A stretch of 46,163 bases of DNA from Pseudodesulfovibrio pelocollis (lineage in GTDB: Bacteria; Desulfobacterota; Desulfovibrionia; Desulfovibrionales; Desulfovibrionaceae): the NCBI RefSeq assembly GCF_030282845.1, contig NZ_JASTWE010000031.1:1-46163 (forward strand), read 5' to 3'. Under the pieces are notes generated by a model. It made no database searches. It saw nothing but the letters and a program-made list of their open reading frames with translations, and had not been told where the DNA came from. How positions within the stretch are numbered: position 1 is the stretch's first letter; every line of letters begins with the position of its first letter. Both the position numbers and the translations under genes were made by a program. Positions 8,672 through 16,956 of this stretch are shown piece after piece.

Positions 8672-9394
8672 TCAGCCGAGGCAGTATCCGGCGAAGCGGC
8701 GAAGCAGGTCGGCCGATTCGGGCGTTTCGCGCACAGAGGCGCGCACGGCTTCGGGGTCGCCGCCGTGGGCCACGATCTTGGCGGCCTGGGCCGTGACATA
8801 GTGGCCGGTGGCCTCGGCGTCGAACTCGGGATGGAACTGCACCCCCCAGGCGCGGGAACCCAGGCGGAAGGCCTGGTGCGGATCATGGTCGCTGGTGGCC
8901 AGGATCACACTCTGCGGCGGCAGCGCAAGGGCGGTCTGGGAGTGGGTCACATGGGCCGGGAACACGGGCGGCATGGCCGAAAACAGGGGGTCGTCCGCAG
9001 CCTGGGCGGTCAGGGTCACCGCCACGGTGCCTATCTCCGGGCCGTCGGGATGGTAGGCGGCGCGGCCGCCCAGGGCGTGGGCCATGAGCTGGTGCCCGAA
9101 ACAGATGCCCAGCAGCGGAAGCCCGGCGTCCATGGCCAGGGAGAGCCAGCGCCCGGCGGCCAGCATCCAGTCCGCGTCGTCCGTTACCATGTCGTGGGAG
9201 CCGGTGATCACGCACCCGGCCAGCCCGGCCGGATCGGGCAGGGGCTCGCCAAGGCGGACATCGGCGCGGACCCACTGCCCCGGATCAAGGCCCATGGTCT
9301 GGGCGGTCCAGTGTTCGAAGTCCCCCCTGACGGCGGCGAGGCCGTCAAAGGTGGAGCCGGTCTTGAGGATGAGCATGGGGCAAAAGGCGGGCAT
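8672..9394 (-). CDS. class I glutamine amidotransferase-like protein
   Basis: 240 aa, a free-standing class I GATase domain. The nucleophile elbow LLGICFGHQLMAHALGG carries the Cys and GVQFHPEF the His. The Glu follows two residues later, so the Cys-His-Glu triad is complete. Proteins of this shape (GMP-synthase-like GATase, related to E. coli YfeJ) hydrolyse glutamine or gamma-glutamyl compounds, but the acceptor domain is unknown. The start at 9394 follows GAGGTG. It lies downstream of the SMR transporter on the same strand, 95 bases away. The 198 bases between it and the DUF2087 gene hold only a small palindrome, CCCCGTACGGGG (8586-8597). Confidence 0.8.
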   Translation of the reverse strand: MPAFCPMLILKTGSTFDGLAAVRGDFEHWTAQTMGLDPGQWVRADVRLGEPLPDPAGLAGCVITGSHDMVTDDADWMLAAGRWLSLAMDAGLPLLGICFGHQLMAHALGGRAAYHPDGPEIGTVAVTLTAQAADDPLFSAMPPVFPAHVTHSQTALALPPQSVILATSDHDPHQAFRLGSRAWGVQFHPEFDAEATGHYVTAQAAKIVAHGGDPEAVRASVRETPESADLLRRFAGYCLG

Positions 9395-9489
9395 GGCGAC
9401 ACCTCGGGCGCTAGCGGTTGGCAAAGGCGCGATGGTGGCCCAGGCCGACGGCCAAGTCAAGACGGCCGGAGCTTGTGGGCCGCATGGGT

Positions 9490-9834
9490 TCAGTGGGGGA
9501 TGGCAGATGAGAAAGCGTTGACGATGACCACGCCCGCGACGATGAGGCCGATGCCCAGCAGGGCGGGCGCGTCAAGGGACTGCCCGAAGAAGAAATACCC
9601 CACTGCGGTTATCAGCACGATGCCGAGTCCGGCCCAGATGGCATAGGCGATGCCCACGGGCATGGCCTTGAGGGTGATGGACAGGCAGTAGAAGGCTCCG
9701 GCGTAGCACAGCCCCATGACCAGGGTGGGCCACAGCTTGGTGAACTGCTGCGACTTCTGGAGGAACGACGTCCCGGCCACTTCGAGGACAATGGCTGTCA
9801 ACAGCGACACATAGGTGGTCATGGCGGAGCTCAT
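9490..9834 (-). CDS. SMR-family small multidrug/quaternary ammonium exporter
   Basis: 114 aa, four membrane helices, the standard size of EmrE/SugE proteins. The essential membrane-embedded Glu lies in helix 1 (TAIVLEVAGTSFLQKS). The PVGIAYAIWAGLGIVLI segment in helix 3 is the family signature and IAYAIWAG points to the drug-exporter (EmrE-like) branch more than the guanidinium (Gdx) branch. It probably works as a proton-coupled dimer. Its ATG overlaps the stop of the upstream TetR gene as ATGA, so regulator and pump are translationally coupled. Confidence 0.88.
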   Translation of the reverse strand: MSSAMTTYVSLLTAIVLEVAGTSFLQKSQQFTKLWPTLVMGLCYAGAFYCLSITLKAMPVGIAYAIWAGLGIVLITAVGYFFFGQSLDAPALLGIGLIVAGVVIVNAFSSAIPH

Positions 9835-10397
9835 ACGGGCTCCCTGGTCATGGCGAGCAGGCGCGCATGAAGGGCGACCCTGTCGTCGATTCTCTCACCC
9901 TCGGGCAGCATCAGTTCGGCCAGCCAGACGCCATCGGCGGCCAGCCGGACCACGGTCAGAGCCGTGGTGCCGTCGGTCCTGGCGTGCCTTTCGAGGCGGT
10001 CTGCCAGCCACTGCCGCCAGAGTGCGCGCAGCCCGGGCTCGGTGAGCATGGCAATAGACAGGGCCGCGCAGACATTGTTGCTGGCAAAGGCCTCGGCCCG
10101 GAAGACCGTGGCCAGATAGGCCCTGGTGAACCGGCCATGGGCTTCAGGATCGGCAGCCATGAAACGGTCGATCTCCCGGCCCATCTGGCCGAGCAGGTCA
10201 GAAAACGCCGCCTCAACCAATGCCTGTTTGCTGGTGAAATGATGGAAAACCCCGCCCTTGGTCACCCCGGCCATATCGGCCACGGACTGGATGGTCAGCG
10301 CGGCCAGACCCCGCTCCACGCAAATCTGCGCCGCGCAATCGAGAATGGCCCGCCGGACCAATTCCGGCTGTTTTTTGCGTTCATGTGCTGTTGTCAT
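9831..10397 (-). CDS. TetR-family repressor of the adjacent SMR pump
   Basis: 188 aa. The N-terminal helix-turn-helix (about 12-60) contains AALTIQSVADMAGVTKGGVFHHFTSKQALVEAAF, the classic TetR signature. The C-terminal ligand domain resembles TetR proteins with the TetR_C_6/33-like fold, exact class uncertain. Because it is co-transcribed with, and overlaps, the SMR gene, the likely role is drug-responsive control of that pump. The ATG at 10397 lies only seven bases after the predicted -10 and has no SD, so the message is probably leaderless. Confidence 0.88.
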   Translation of the reverse strand: MTTAHERKKQPELVRRAILDCAAQICVERGLAALTIQSVADMAGVTKGGVFHHFTSKQALVEAAFSDLLGQMGREIDRFMAADPEAHGRFTRAYLATVFRAEAFASNNVCAALSIAMLTEPGLRALWRQWLADRLERHARTDGTTALTVVRLAADGVWLAELMLPEGERIDDRVALHARLLAMTREPV

Positions 10398-10403
10398 GCC
10401 CGA

Positions 10404-10432
10404 AACATACCGTCCGTCCGGTTTGATGTCAA
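10404..10432 (-). promoter_or_regulatory. promoter and likely operator of tetR-SMR
   Basis: On the minus strand TTGACA (10432-10427) and TATGTT (10409-10404) are exactly 17 bases apart. The spacer contains ACCGGACGGACGGT (10425-10412), GC-rich and ACCG/CGGT-bounded like many TetR operators, so repressor bound there would block RNA polymerase. The operator assignment is inference. Confidence 0.6.
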
Positions 10433-10484
10433 GTTCTGGCCGGTCCTTGCGGCGGGGTATCTCGCCTTCCAGCCGGACGACGAC

Positions 10485-10513
10485 TTGAACATTAAGATCG
10501 AGTGCGGTATTAC
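10485..10513 (+). promoter_or_regulatory. promoter of the M48 protease gene
   Basis: TTGAAC (10485-10490) and TATTAC (10508-10513) with a 17-base spacer, 20 bases upstream of the ATG at 10533. Transcription would start near 10520, giving a very short leader that holds the GGAGAG ribosome-binding site. Confidence 0.5.
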
Positions 10514-10532
10514 AAGGAAAACCGGAGAGACG

Positions 10533-11906
10533 ATGATGGTACGTACATATTCCAAACCTTGGACCCGGCGCAGGTTCATCAAGGCCGGGGCCATGACAGC
10601 GGCGTTCATGGCCATTGGCGGGTGTGCCAAGAACCCGGTCACCGGCCGCAGCCAGCTGATGTTCGTCAGCGAGACCGATGAGATCACCATGGACAGGCAG
10701 GCCGCCCCGCACCAGCTCTCGGCCGACTACGGGCGGACGCAGGACGGGGAGCTCAACGCCTATGTTTCCGAGGTGGGTCAGCGGCTGGCCGGGGTCAGCC
10801 ACCGGCCGGAGATGCCCTACAACTTCCAGGTGGTCAACGCCACCTACGTCAACGCCTACGCCTTCCCCGGCGGGACCATCGCCTGCACGCGCGGCATCAT
10901 GCTCGACATGGAGAGCGAGGCCGAGCTGGCTGGCCTGCTCGGCCACGAAATCGCCCACGTCAACGCCCGGCACACGGCCTCGCGCATGAGCACTTCCATC
11001 CTGGTTTCCCTGGCTGCCGGGGTAGGCGGGGCCCTGATCGGGGCCAAATACGGTGGAGAGATGGGTGCCCTGGCCGGCGGCCTGGGTGCCTTTGGCGCGG
11101 GCATGCTCCTGGCCTCATACAGCCGCGCCGACGAGCGGCAGGCAGACAGCCTGGGCATGGAATACATGACCCGGGCCGAGTACAATCCCGACGGCATGGC
11201 CGGGCTCATGGAAGCGCTCAACGCCCTGCACGACAAGGAGCCCAGCGCCCTTGAGGTGATGTTCGCCACCCACCCCATGAGCAGCGAGCGGCTGGCCACG
11301 GCCCGCGCCGAGGCCAATACCAAATACCTGTCGGCCCGCGAGTATTCCATGTACCGGGAGCGATACATGGACAACACCGCTGCGCTGCGCGCCAAGGCGC
11401 CCGCGATCAAGGATTTGCAGACCGCGGAGAAGCACCTGATCAAAAAGGAGTACACCAAGGCTGACGAGCACATCGCCTCGGCCCTGGCCAAGGCACCCGA
11501 CGACTATGTCGGGCTCCTGCTCATGGCCAAAAGCAAGGCCGCCCAGGGGCGTTACAACGAGGGAATCCCCTACGCTGAACGCGCCCGCGAAGCGTATCCG
11601 GCCGAACCCCAGGCCCTGCAGCTCAATGGCCTGCTGCTGGTCAGGAACGGGAACTTCGCTCAGGCCCTGACCAATTTCGCGGCCTATGAGACGGCCCTGC
11701 CGGGCAACCCCTACTCCGCCTTTTACAAGGGGTACTGCAAGGAGGGCATGGGCGACCGACGCGGGGCTGCCAGCGAGTATGTGCGCTTTCTCGAGCAGGT
11801 CAACCAGGGCGATCAGGCCAAACACGCCTATTATCGGCTGGTGGAATGGGGCTATGTTCAAGGCATGGCCGAGCCCGTGTCCAACCCCTTCAGGGGGCTG
11901 GCCTAG
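10533..11906 (+). CDS. M48-family metalloprotease lipoprotein with TPR domain (BepA-like)
   Basis: 457 aa. The zinc protease domain has HEIAH (H138, E139, H142) and the third ligand E201 in ERQAD. The C-terminal half (about 290-440) is TPR-like helical repeats. This layout matches BepA/YfgC-type periplasmic proteases that check outer-membrane protein assembly. The N-terminus is notable: TRRRFIKAG is a twin-arginine (Tat) motif and IGGC (Cys31) is a lipobox, so it may leave the cell folded through Tat and then be lipidated. The ATG at 10533 follows GGAGAG. A much longer open frame upstream is excluded, because that part lies antisense to tetR. Confidence 0.88.
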   Translation: MMVRTYSKPWTRRRFIKAGAMTAAFMAIGGCAKNPVTGRSQLMFVSETDEITMDRQAAPHQLSADYGRTQDGELNAYVSEVGQRLAGVSHRPEMPYNFQVVNATYVNAYAFPGGTIACTRGIMLDMESEAELAGLLGHEIAHVNARHTASRMSTSILVSLAAGVGGALIGAKYGGEMGALAGGLGAFGAGMLLASYSRADERQADSLGMEYMTRAEYNPDGMAGLMEALNALHDKEPSALEVMFATHPMSSERLATARAEANTKYLSAREYSMYRERYMDNTAALRAKAPAIKDLQTAEKHLIKKEYTKADEHIASALAKAPDDYVGLLLMAKSKAAQGRYNEGIPYAERAREAYPAEPQALQLNGLLLVRNGNFAQALTNFAAYETALPGNPYSAFYKGYCKEGMGDRRGAASEYVRFLEQVNQGDQAKHAYYRLVEWGYVQGMAEPVSNPFRGLA

Positions 11907-11948
11907 CGCGCAACCGATCCATTCAGGGGGCGAGCGAACCGGTAAAAC

Positions 11949-11992
11949 AAGACCGGGGGAGAACCTGTCAATGGTTCTCCCCCGGTCTTTTT
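11949..11992. terminator. bidirectional terminator between M48 protease and transglycosylase genes
   Basis: A perfect 17-bp stem, AAGACCGGGGGAGAACC (11949-11965) with its complement (11973-11989), a 7-base loop, T-rich on the right and A-rich on the left. It serves both convergent genes. Confidence 0.9.
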
Positions 11993-12009
11993 AGTGGCGT
12001 GATGCCGGC

Positions 12010-13623
12010 TTAGTGGACGTAGACCTTGAGGTTCTGCCCGGCGAAGATGGTGTTGCTGGAGTTGATGGAGTTCCACTTGCGCAGCTCGGCCACGGTGACG
12101 CCGAACTTGCGGGCGATGGCGGTCAGGTTGTCGCCCCGGCGCACCTTGTAGCGCACCAGTTGGGCCTTGGCCTGTTCCGCGTCCTTGACGGCCTGGCGGG
12201 TGGCCTGGCCGGAATTGTCCGGGACATAGAGCTTCTGCCCCGCCTTGAGGGTGTTGGCGCGCAGGCCGTTGGATTGCTTGAGCGTGTCCACAGTGGTTCC
12301 GAACTTGCGAGAGATGGACCACAGGGTATCGCCGCTGCGCACCACATAATTGCTGCGGCGCGAGGCGATGGCCCGGGTGGACGAGGGCGTGTCCTCGGAC
12401 GGGGAACTGGCCACCACCCGGCCTTTCTCGTTACCCGGCACCATGACCAGCTGGCCGGGGCGCAGGGTGTCCGACTTGGTGTTGTTGACCCCCTTGAGCA
12501 CGGCCACGGGCACATTGAAGCGATTGGAGATGCGCCACCAGGAATCGCCGCTGCGCACCGCGTACTGGGTGTAGCCCGCATAGGGGCGCGACCCGGGGTC
12601 CTTGAGATAGGCGATCATGCTGTCCGCCTTGGCTGCGGGCAGATAGGCGGTGGTCTCCATGTGCGGCGGGCTGACCTGGCGGCGGTAGGCCGGGTTGTAG
12701 TCGTGGAATTCCTTCCAGGTCAGGCCGCCCGCCCGGGCCAGAGCGAGCAGATCGGTGCCGCCGGGCACCTGCACGGGCACCACTGCGGGCTCCATGTCCC
12801 AGGACACCGGGTTGTAGCCCAGGGTGTCGAGATTCTGGAATATCTTGGAGATGGCGATGAATTTTGGCACATAGTGCTTGGTTTCGGGCTTGAGCTTGGC
12901 GCGGCCTGTGAGCTTGTGGTTGTTGGCCGTCAGCTCGAAGAAGTCGTCGCAATCGGTCAGCTTGAGGGCGCGGGAAATCTTGCCCTCGCCCGCGTTGTAG
13001 GCGGCCAGGGCCAGATACCAGTCGCCGAAGCGGTCATACAGATCGCGCAGATGGCGGGCAGCGGCGTCGGTGGACTTGTAGGGATCGCGGCGCTCGTCGA
13101 TCCACCAGTCGGCCCGCAGGCCGTAGAGGCGGCCGGTGCCCTTCATGAACTGCCACATGCCGCCCGCCCCGGCCCAGGAGTAGGCGCGGACGTTGTAGCC
13201 GGACTCGGTGAAGGGCAGGAGTACGAGGTCCTGAGGCAGGCCGTACTGGGTGAAGACGCGGCGCACATAGGGCAGGTGCTGCTGCGAGCGCTCCAGCCAG
13301 CGCTCCATTGTCCCACGAGCCTTGTGGTTGAAATAATTGAAATAACGCTCAACGTCCGCGTTGTCGTGATCTTCAAGGTCAAAGAGCAGGCCAAAGCGCG
13401 CGTTGAGCACCGCCTGCTCGGCCTGGGTCAATTCCCCTTCGCTCACGGGGGCGGCGATGACCTCAGGGTCCAAGGCCTCGGCGTCATCGGGCACACCGCC
13501 CTGGTCTGTCTCGGCGACAGGGTCGCTGACAGGAGCCTTGGCGGCACAACCGGCCATGAAGGTCGCCAACCCGACGATAAGGAGCGCCGCAAAAAGCGGG
13601 CGCAGAGATTTGTGTGCGTCCAA
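12010..13623 (-). CDS. MltD-like lytic murein transglycosylase with three LysM domains
   Basis: 537 aa lipoprotein: signal peptide with lipobox MAGC (Cys26), then a transglycosylase (SLT) domain (about 100-240) and three C-terminal LysM peptidoglycan-binding repeats (about 352-398, 425-470, 490-537). The catalytic Glu is in PFTESGYNVRAYSWAGAGG, followed by MWQFMKGTGRLYGL, the family 1D signature. It cleaves glycan strands to anhydromuropeptides during wall turnover or insertion of envelope machines. Family members usually have one to three LysM units. The ATG at 13623 has TCCGGAGGAAAAA just upstream (minus strand), a good ribosome-binding site. Confidence 0.92.
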   Translation of the reverse strand: MDAHKSLRPLFAALLIVGLATFMAGCAAKAPVSDPVAETDQGGVPDDAEALDPEVIAAPVSEGELTQAEQAVLNARFGLLFDLEDHDNADVERYFNYFNHKARGTMERWLERSQQHLPYVRRVFTQYGLPQDLVLLPFTESGYNVRAYSWAGAGGMWQFMKGTGRLYGLRADWWIDERRDPYKSTDAAARHLRDLYDRFGDWYLALAAYNAGEGKISRALKLTDCDDFFELTANNHKLTGRAKLKPETKHYVPKFIAISKIFQNLDTLGYNPVSWDMEPAVVPVQVPGGTDLLALARAGGLTWKEFHDYNPAYRRQVSPPHMETTAYLPAAKADSMIAYLKDPGSRPYAGYTQYAVRSGDSWWRISNRFNVPVAVLKGVNNTKSDTLRPGQLVMVPGNEKGRVVASSPSEDTPSSTRAIASRRSNYVVRSGDTLWSISRKFGTTVDTLKQSNGLRANTLKAGQKLYVPDNSGQATRQAVKDAEQAKAQLVRYKVRRGDNLTAIARKFGVTVAELRKWNSINSSNTIFAGQNLKVYVH

Positions 13624-13737
13624 TTTTTCCTCCGGCTTCCCGCACCCAGTATCAGAAAAACAGGGACTTGGGAAGTCTAGAAAAAGTCTTACATGTGCTG
13701 AGCCGATGAGAACTGTGCTACCTCACCTGACCCGGGA

Positions 13738-13766
13738 TTGCAATAGCTTGGCAAAACCCCTACATA
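13738..13766 (+). promoter_or_regulatory. promoter of the SpoU methyltransferase gene
   Basis: TTGCAA (13738-13743), 17-base spacer, TACATA (13761-13766), then a leader of about 55 bases. It is the clearest sigma70 pair in the 205-base gap between the divergent transglycosylase and methyltransferase genes. Confidence 0.5.
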
Positions 13767-13828
13767 GTCGCGGTGCGGTACGCAACCATGTGCAACTCTT
13801 TGCCGCACCGAGACAAGGCGGGGACACT

Positions 13829-14590
13829 ATGCAGGACGGCCAGCAGGACAAGAAGGACGGCAAGATATTCGTGGTCGGCAACAAGCCCGTGAGGGAGCTG
13901 CTGCTCGACGACCCTTCGCGGGTCGATTTCGTGGCCTTTCGCCAGGGCCGCCACGATGCGGCGATGGAGGACATCCTCGCCCTGTGCCGCAAGGCCGGGG
14001 TCCCTTTCCGCTCGGTGCCGCCCAAGGACCTGGACTTCATGTACCGGGGCAATCACCAGGGCGTGGCCGCCCGGTGCGCGGCCCTGTCCTACGTCTCCCT
14101 TGAGAGCCTGCTGGAGACCGCGCCGGAAGCGCCCCTGCCGCTCATCGTGGCCCTGGATCAGGTCCAGGACACGGGCAACGTGGGCGTGCTGGCCCGCACG
14201 GTCTATGCCCTGGGAGGGGCCGGGCTCATCGTCTGCCAGCACCACGGCGCCTATCTCGGGGCCGGGGCCGTGCGCTCCAGCGCGGGCGCGCTGAACAAGC
14301 TGCCCGTGGCCAAGGCGGGCAATCTGGCCGTGGCCCTCAAGGATTGCGTCAATCACGATTTCACCATCTACTGCGCCCGCTCGGGCGTTGAGGCCCTCAA
14401 CGCCTACGAGGCCGAGCTGACCACCCCGGCCGTGCTGGTCCTCGGCAACGAGGAAAAGGGGGTGCGCCCCGGCGTGGCCAAGCTCTGCCACCACGACCTC
14501 TCCATCCCCCTGCGGCGCGAATTCGACTCCCTCAACGTGGCCCAGGCCGGGGCCGTGCTCGTCTCGGAGTTCGCCCGCCGTATGGGCTGA
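13829..14590 (+). CDS. SpoU/TrmH-family RNA 2'-O-methyltransferase (RlmB-like)
   Basis: 253 aa. An N-terminal L30e-like RNA-binding domain (about 10-85) precedes the knotted SPOUT domain. The three SpoU motifs are present: DTGNVGVLARTVYALGG (motif 1), LVLGNEEKGVRPGV (motif 2) and SIPLRREFDSLNVAQAGAVLV (motif 3). The layout is that of RlmB, which methylates G2251 of 23S rRNA using SAM, but TrmH-type tRNA activity cannot be excluded. The ATG at 13829 is chosen because the open frame upstream has no family similarity. Its SD is weak (GGCGGGG). Confidence 0.87.
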   Translation: MQDGQQDKKDGKIFVVGNKPVRELLLDDPSRVDFVAFRQGRHDAAMEDILALCRKAGVPFRSVPPKDLDFMYRGNHQGVAARCAALSYVSLESLLETAPEAPLPLIVALDQVQDTGNVGVLARTVYALGGAGLIVCQHHGAYLGAGAVRSSAGALNKLPVAKAGNLAVALKDCVNHDFTIYCARSGVEALNAYEAELTTPAVLVLGNEEKGVRPGVAKLCHHDLSIPLRREFDSLNVAQAGAVLVSEFARRMG

Positions 14591-14634
14591 TCCCGCGCCT
14601 TTCCGTCTGTCCGGCTTTGGGGTATCGTCGGGCC

Positions 14635-16011
14635 ATGCGCATCGGACGATACGAGATTCGCGGCCTGTTGGGCCGGGGCGGCATGGGCGCGGTCTACAAG
14701 GTGGCCATGCCTGTCACCGGGCGCATGGTGGCCCTCAAGGTCCTCAGGCCCGCCGACATCCTCCTCGACATCATGGGCCGCGACGCCCTGACCGCCCTGT
14801 TTCTGGCCGAGGCCGCCACCATGGCCCGCATCAGCCACGCCAACGTGGCCTCGGTCCTCGATGTGGACGAGGGCAACGACACCACCCCGCCCCACTTCAC
14901 CATGGAATACTATTGCGGCAACCTCGGCGCGCTCATGGGTGAGACCTACGAGGTGGAACGCCCCTCGCGCAGGCTGGGCGCGGCAGCGGCCCTGCTCCTG
15001 GCCCGCCAGATACTCCACGGCCTGGACCGGCTCCACTATGAGGGCATCGTCCACCGCGACGTCAAGCCCTTCAACGTCATGCTGGCCGAGGACGAGGGCG
15101 GGCCGGGCACGGTCAGGCTCATCGACTTCGGCCTGAGCCGGTTGCGCGGCGAGCGCCCCCCGAGCCACCCGGGCATGGTGGTGGGCTCCCCGTGGTACAC
15201 CGCGCCCGAGCAGGAGGCAGACCCGGACAGCGCCGACGCCCGCGCCGATCTCTTTTCCGTGGGCGTGACCCTGCACCGGATGCTCACCGGCCATTTGCCC
15301 GAACCCGGGCAGGGGGCGGCCCCGCTTTTGGCTGCCTCCGATCTCTCCGGCCCGGACTGGGACAGCTTCTTCGCCCGCGCCCTGGCCGCGAACCCGGACG
15401 ACCGCTTTGCCGACGCGCCTGCCATGCTCGACGCCCTGGACCGGGTCCAAGCCGACTGGCTGGCGGCCCGCGAGGCGGTCTGCTCGGCGGCGGACCTGCT
15501 GGCCGAAACGGCGCAGCCAGATACCGGACACGCACGGTCCACGCCGGTCAAGGTGGGAGCGCGGCAGGCACGGCCATTCTTCGGGCTCGACGAACTGTGG
15601 CGGCCAACGAACACCGCCCCGGCCGAGTTCTCGGACCAGGGCGACGGCACCGTGCTCCAACCCGGGCCGAGCGGCCACGGCACGGGCCTGGTCTGGGAGC
15701 GGCACGGCTCACGCTATCCGCTGACCTGGGAACGGGCCCAGGCCCACGCGGCACGGCTCAAGGAGCGCGCTTACGGCGGCCGCACCGGCTGGCGGCTGCC
15801 CACCGTGGCCGAACTGGCCGGGCTCATGGGCCGCGCCGCGCAGCCGGGCCTCTCCTGTCAGGCCCCGGTCTTCGACCCGCGCAAGGCGCGACTGTGGAGC
15901 GCGGACACCAAGGCCTTCACTGCCGCGTGGTACGCGGACGCCGAACTCGGCTTCATCGGCTGGCAGGACCGCACCTGCCGCTTCTTCGCCCGGGCCGTGT
16001 GCCCGGCGTAA
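14635..16011 (+). CDS. Ser/Thr protein kinase fused to DUF1566-like domain
   Basis: 458 aa. Residues 1-260 form a Hanks-type kinase: glycine loop GLLGRGGMGAVYKV, catalytic Lys35 (VALKVL), HRDVKPFN with Asp142, DFG at 164, and an APEQ activation-loop end. The C-terminal 130 residues match the DUF1566/Lcl C-terminal pattern (LTWERAQAHAARL, GWRLPTVAELAGLM, LWSADT, FFARAVCPA), usually seen in surface or exported proteins. There is no membrane segment between the two, so this copy should be cytoplasmic. The ATG at 14635 lacks a clear SD; a TTG at 14617 would add six residues. Substrate unknown. Confidence 0.85.
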   Translation: MRIGRYEIRGLLGRGGMGAVYKVAMPVTGRMVALKVLRPADILLDIMGRDALTALFLAEAATMARISHANVASVLDVDEGNDTTPPHFTMEYYCGNLGALMGETYEVERPSRRLGAAAALLLARQILHGLDRLHYEGIVHRDVKPFNVMLAEDEGGPGTVRLIDFGLSRLRGERPPSHPGMVVGSPWYTAPEQEADPDSADARADLFSVGVTLHRMLTGHLPEPGQGAAPLLAASDLSGPDWDSFFARALAANPDDRFADAPAMLDALDRVQADWLAAREAVCSAADLLAETAQPDTGHARSTPVKVGARQARPFFGLDELWRPTNTAPAEFSDQGDGTVLQPGPSGHGTGLVWERHGSRYPLTWERAQAHAARLKERAYGGRTGWRLPTVAELAGLMGRAAQPGLSCQAPVFDPRKARLWSADTKAFTAAWYADAELGFIGWQDRTCRFFARAVCPA

Positions 16012-16033
16012 ACCCACCAAAGCCGACGCCAAC

Positions 16034-16074
16034 GCCAGCGGGCCGACACCCTCAGAGGATGTCGGCCCGCTGGC
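16034..16074. terminator. hairpin terminator between kinase and pgl
   Basis: GCCAGCGGGCCGACA (16034-16048) pairs perfectly with its complement (16060-16074) across an 11-base loop. It lies between convergent genes. Flanking T-tracts are weak on both sides. Confidence 0.7.
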
Positions 16075-16097
16075 ATTTACTGTGACCATGCGCGGGA

Positions 16098-16829
16098 TCA
16101 GCCCCCGGCAGGCTGCCCGGCCGCCGCCTCGTCCAGGTACCACAGGGTGCGTTCGGCATTGACCCTGGCCGCCGGGTAACGGGCCGGGGCCGTGGGGTCG
16201 GTCATGATCTCGCCCACCAGGGCGCGCTTGTCCGGGCCAGACACCAGAAAGAGGGCCGTGCGGGCCGCGTCGAGCACGGGCAAGGTCATGGTCACGCGGT
16301 CCACGCGCGGCTCCATGTCCGGCGCGGGCACCGGCTCCACCCAGGCCGTGGAATCCAGCTCGGGCCGACCGGGAAAGAGCGAGGCCGTGTGGCCGTCGCG
16401 TCCCATGCCCAGCAGCATGAGGTCGAACCGGGGCGGCCCGGCCTCGCCAAAACACTCTGCCAGGTCGAGGCGCAACTCCCGGGCCGCGTCCATGGCACCC
16501 AGCTCGCCCCGGATGCGGACCACATTGGCCTCGGCCAGGGGAAGGCGGGAGAGGAGCAACTTGCTCGCCTGATGAAAATTGCTGTGTTCGTGGTCGGGCG
16601 GCACAGCCCGGTCATCGCCCCAAAAGACCACGGTCCTGTCCCAGGGGATGCACCTGCGCCAGGGCTCCCCGGCCAGCAGCTCCATGATCCGCACCGGGCC
16701 GCTGCCGCCGCACAGGGCCAGGGTGAAACGGCCCCGGGCCTCCAGCGCCCTGTGGGAGAGGCCGACCATCAGGTCGGCGGCGGCCCGGCTCTGGGCCTCG
16801 ACATCCGCGAACACGTGAAACTCCGCCAT
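16098..16829 (-). CDS. pgl: 6-phosphogluconolactonase
   Basis: 243 aa, DevB/Pgl type. Signatures: LALCGGSGPVRIMELL (phosphate-binding loop), FWGDDRAVPPDHEHSNF and LLGMGRDGHTASLFPG, where the GxDGHTASLFP segment holds the catalytic His. It hydrolyses 6-phosphogluconolactone in the oxidative pentose phosphate pathway. The ATG at 16829 follows AGGAGGG. No glucose-6-phosphate dehydrogenase or gluconate dehydrogenase gene is adjacent. A methyltransferase gene lies 127 bases upstream on the same strand. Confidence 0.93.
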   Translation of the reverse strand: MAEFHVFADVEAQSRAAADLMVGLSHRALEARGRFTLALCGGSGPVRIMELLAGEPWRRCIPWDRTVVFWGDDRAVPPDHEHSNFHQASKLLLSRLPLAEANVVRIRGELGAMDAARELRLDLAECFGEAGPPRFDLMLLGMGRDGHTASLFPGRPELDSTAWVEPVPAPDMEPRVDRVTMTLPVLDAARTALFLVSGPDKRALVGEIMTDPTAPARYPAARVNAERTLWYLDEAAAGQPAGG

Positions 16830-16956
16830 GGTCCCTCCTGCGGCGTGGGCGATCTGGCGCGCCCGGCGCGCCATACACATGGGGCGGACCATTGCACCAG
16901 CCGCGAGCCCGCGTCAACACCTTGCGGTACAATTTCGACACCCGCCCCGGTCGGGA

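Noticed and set aside
9867-10532. Upstream extension of the M48 protease frame
   Set aside because: This part is antisense to tetR, has no similarity to proteases, and would bury the Tat/lipoprotein signal inside the protein.
12013-13680. A 555-codon plus-strand open frame across the transglycosylase
   Set aside because: Antisense to a gene with clear SLT and LysM domains; no motif of its own.
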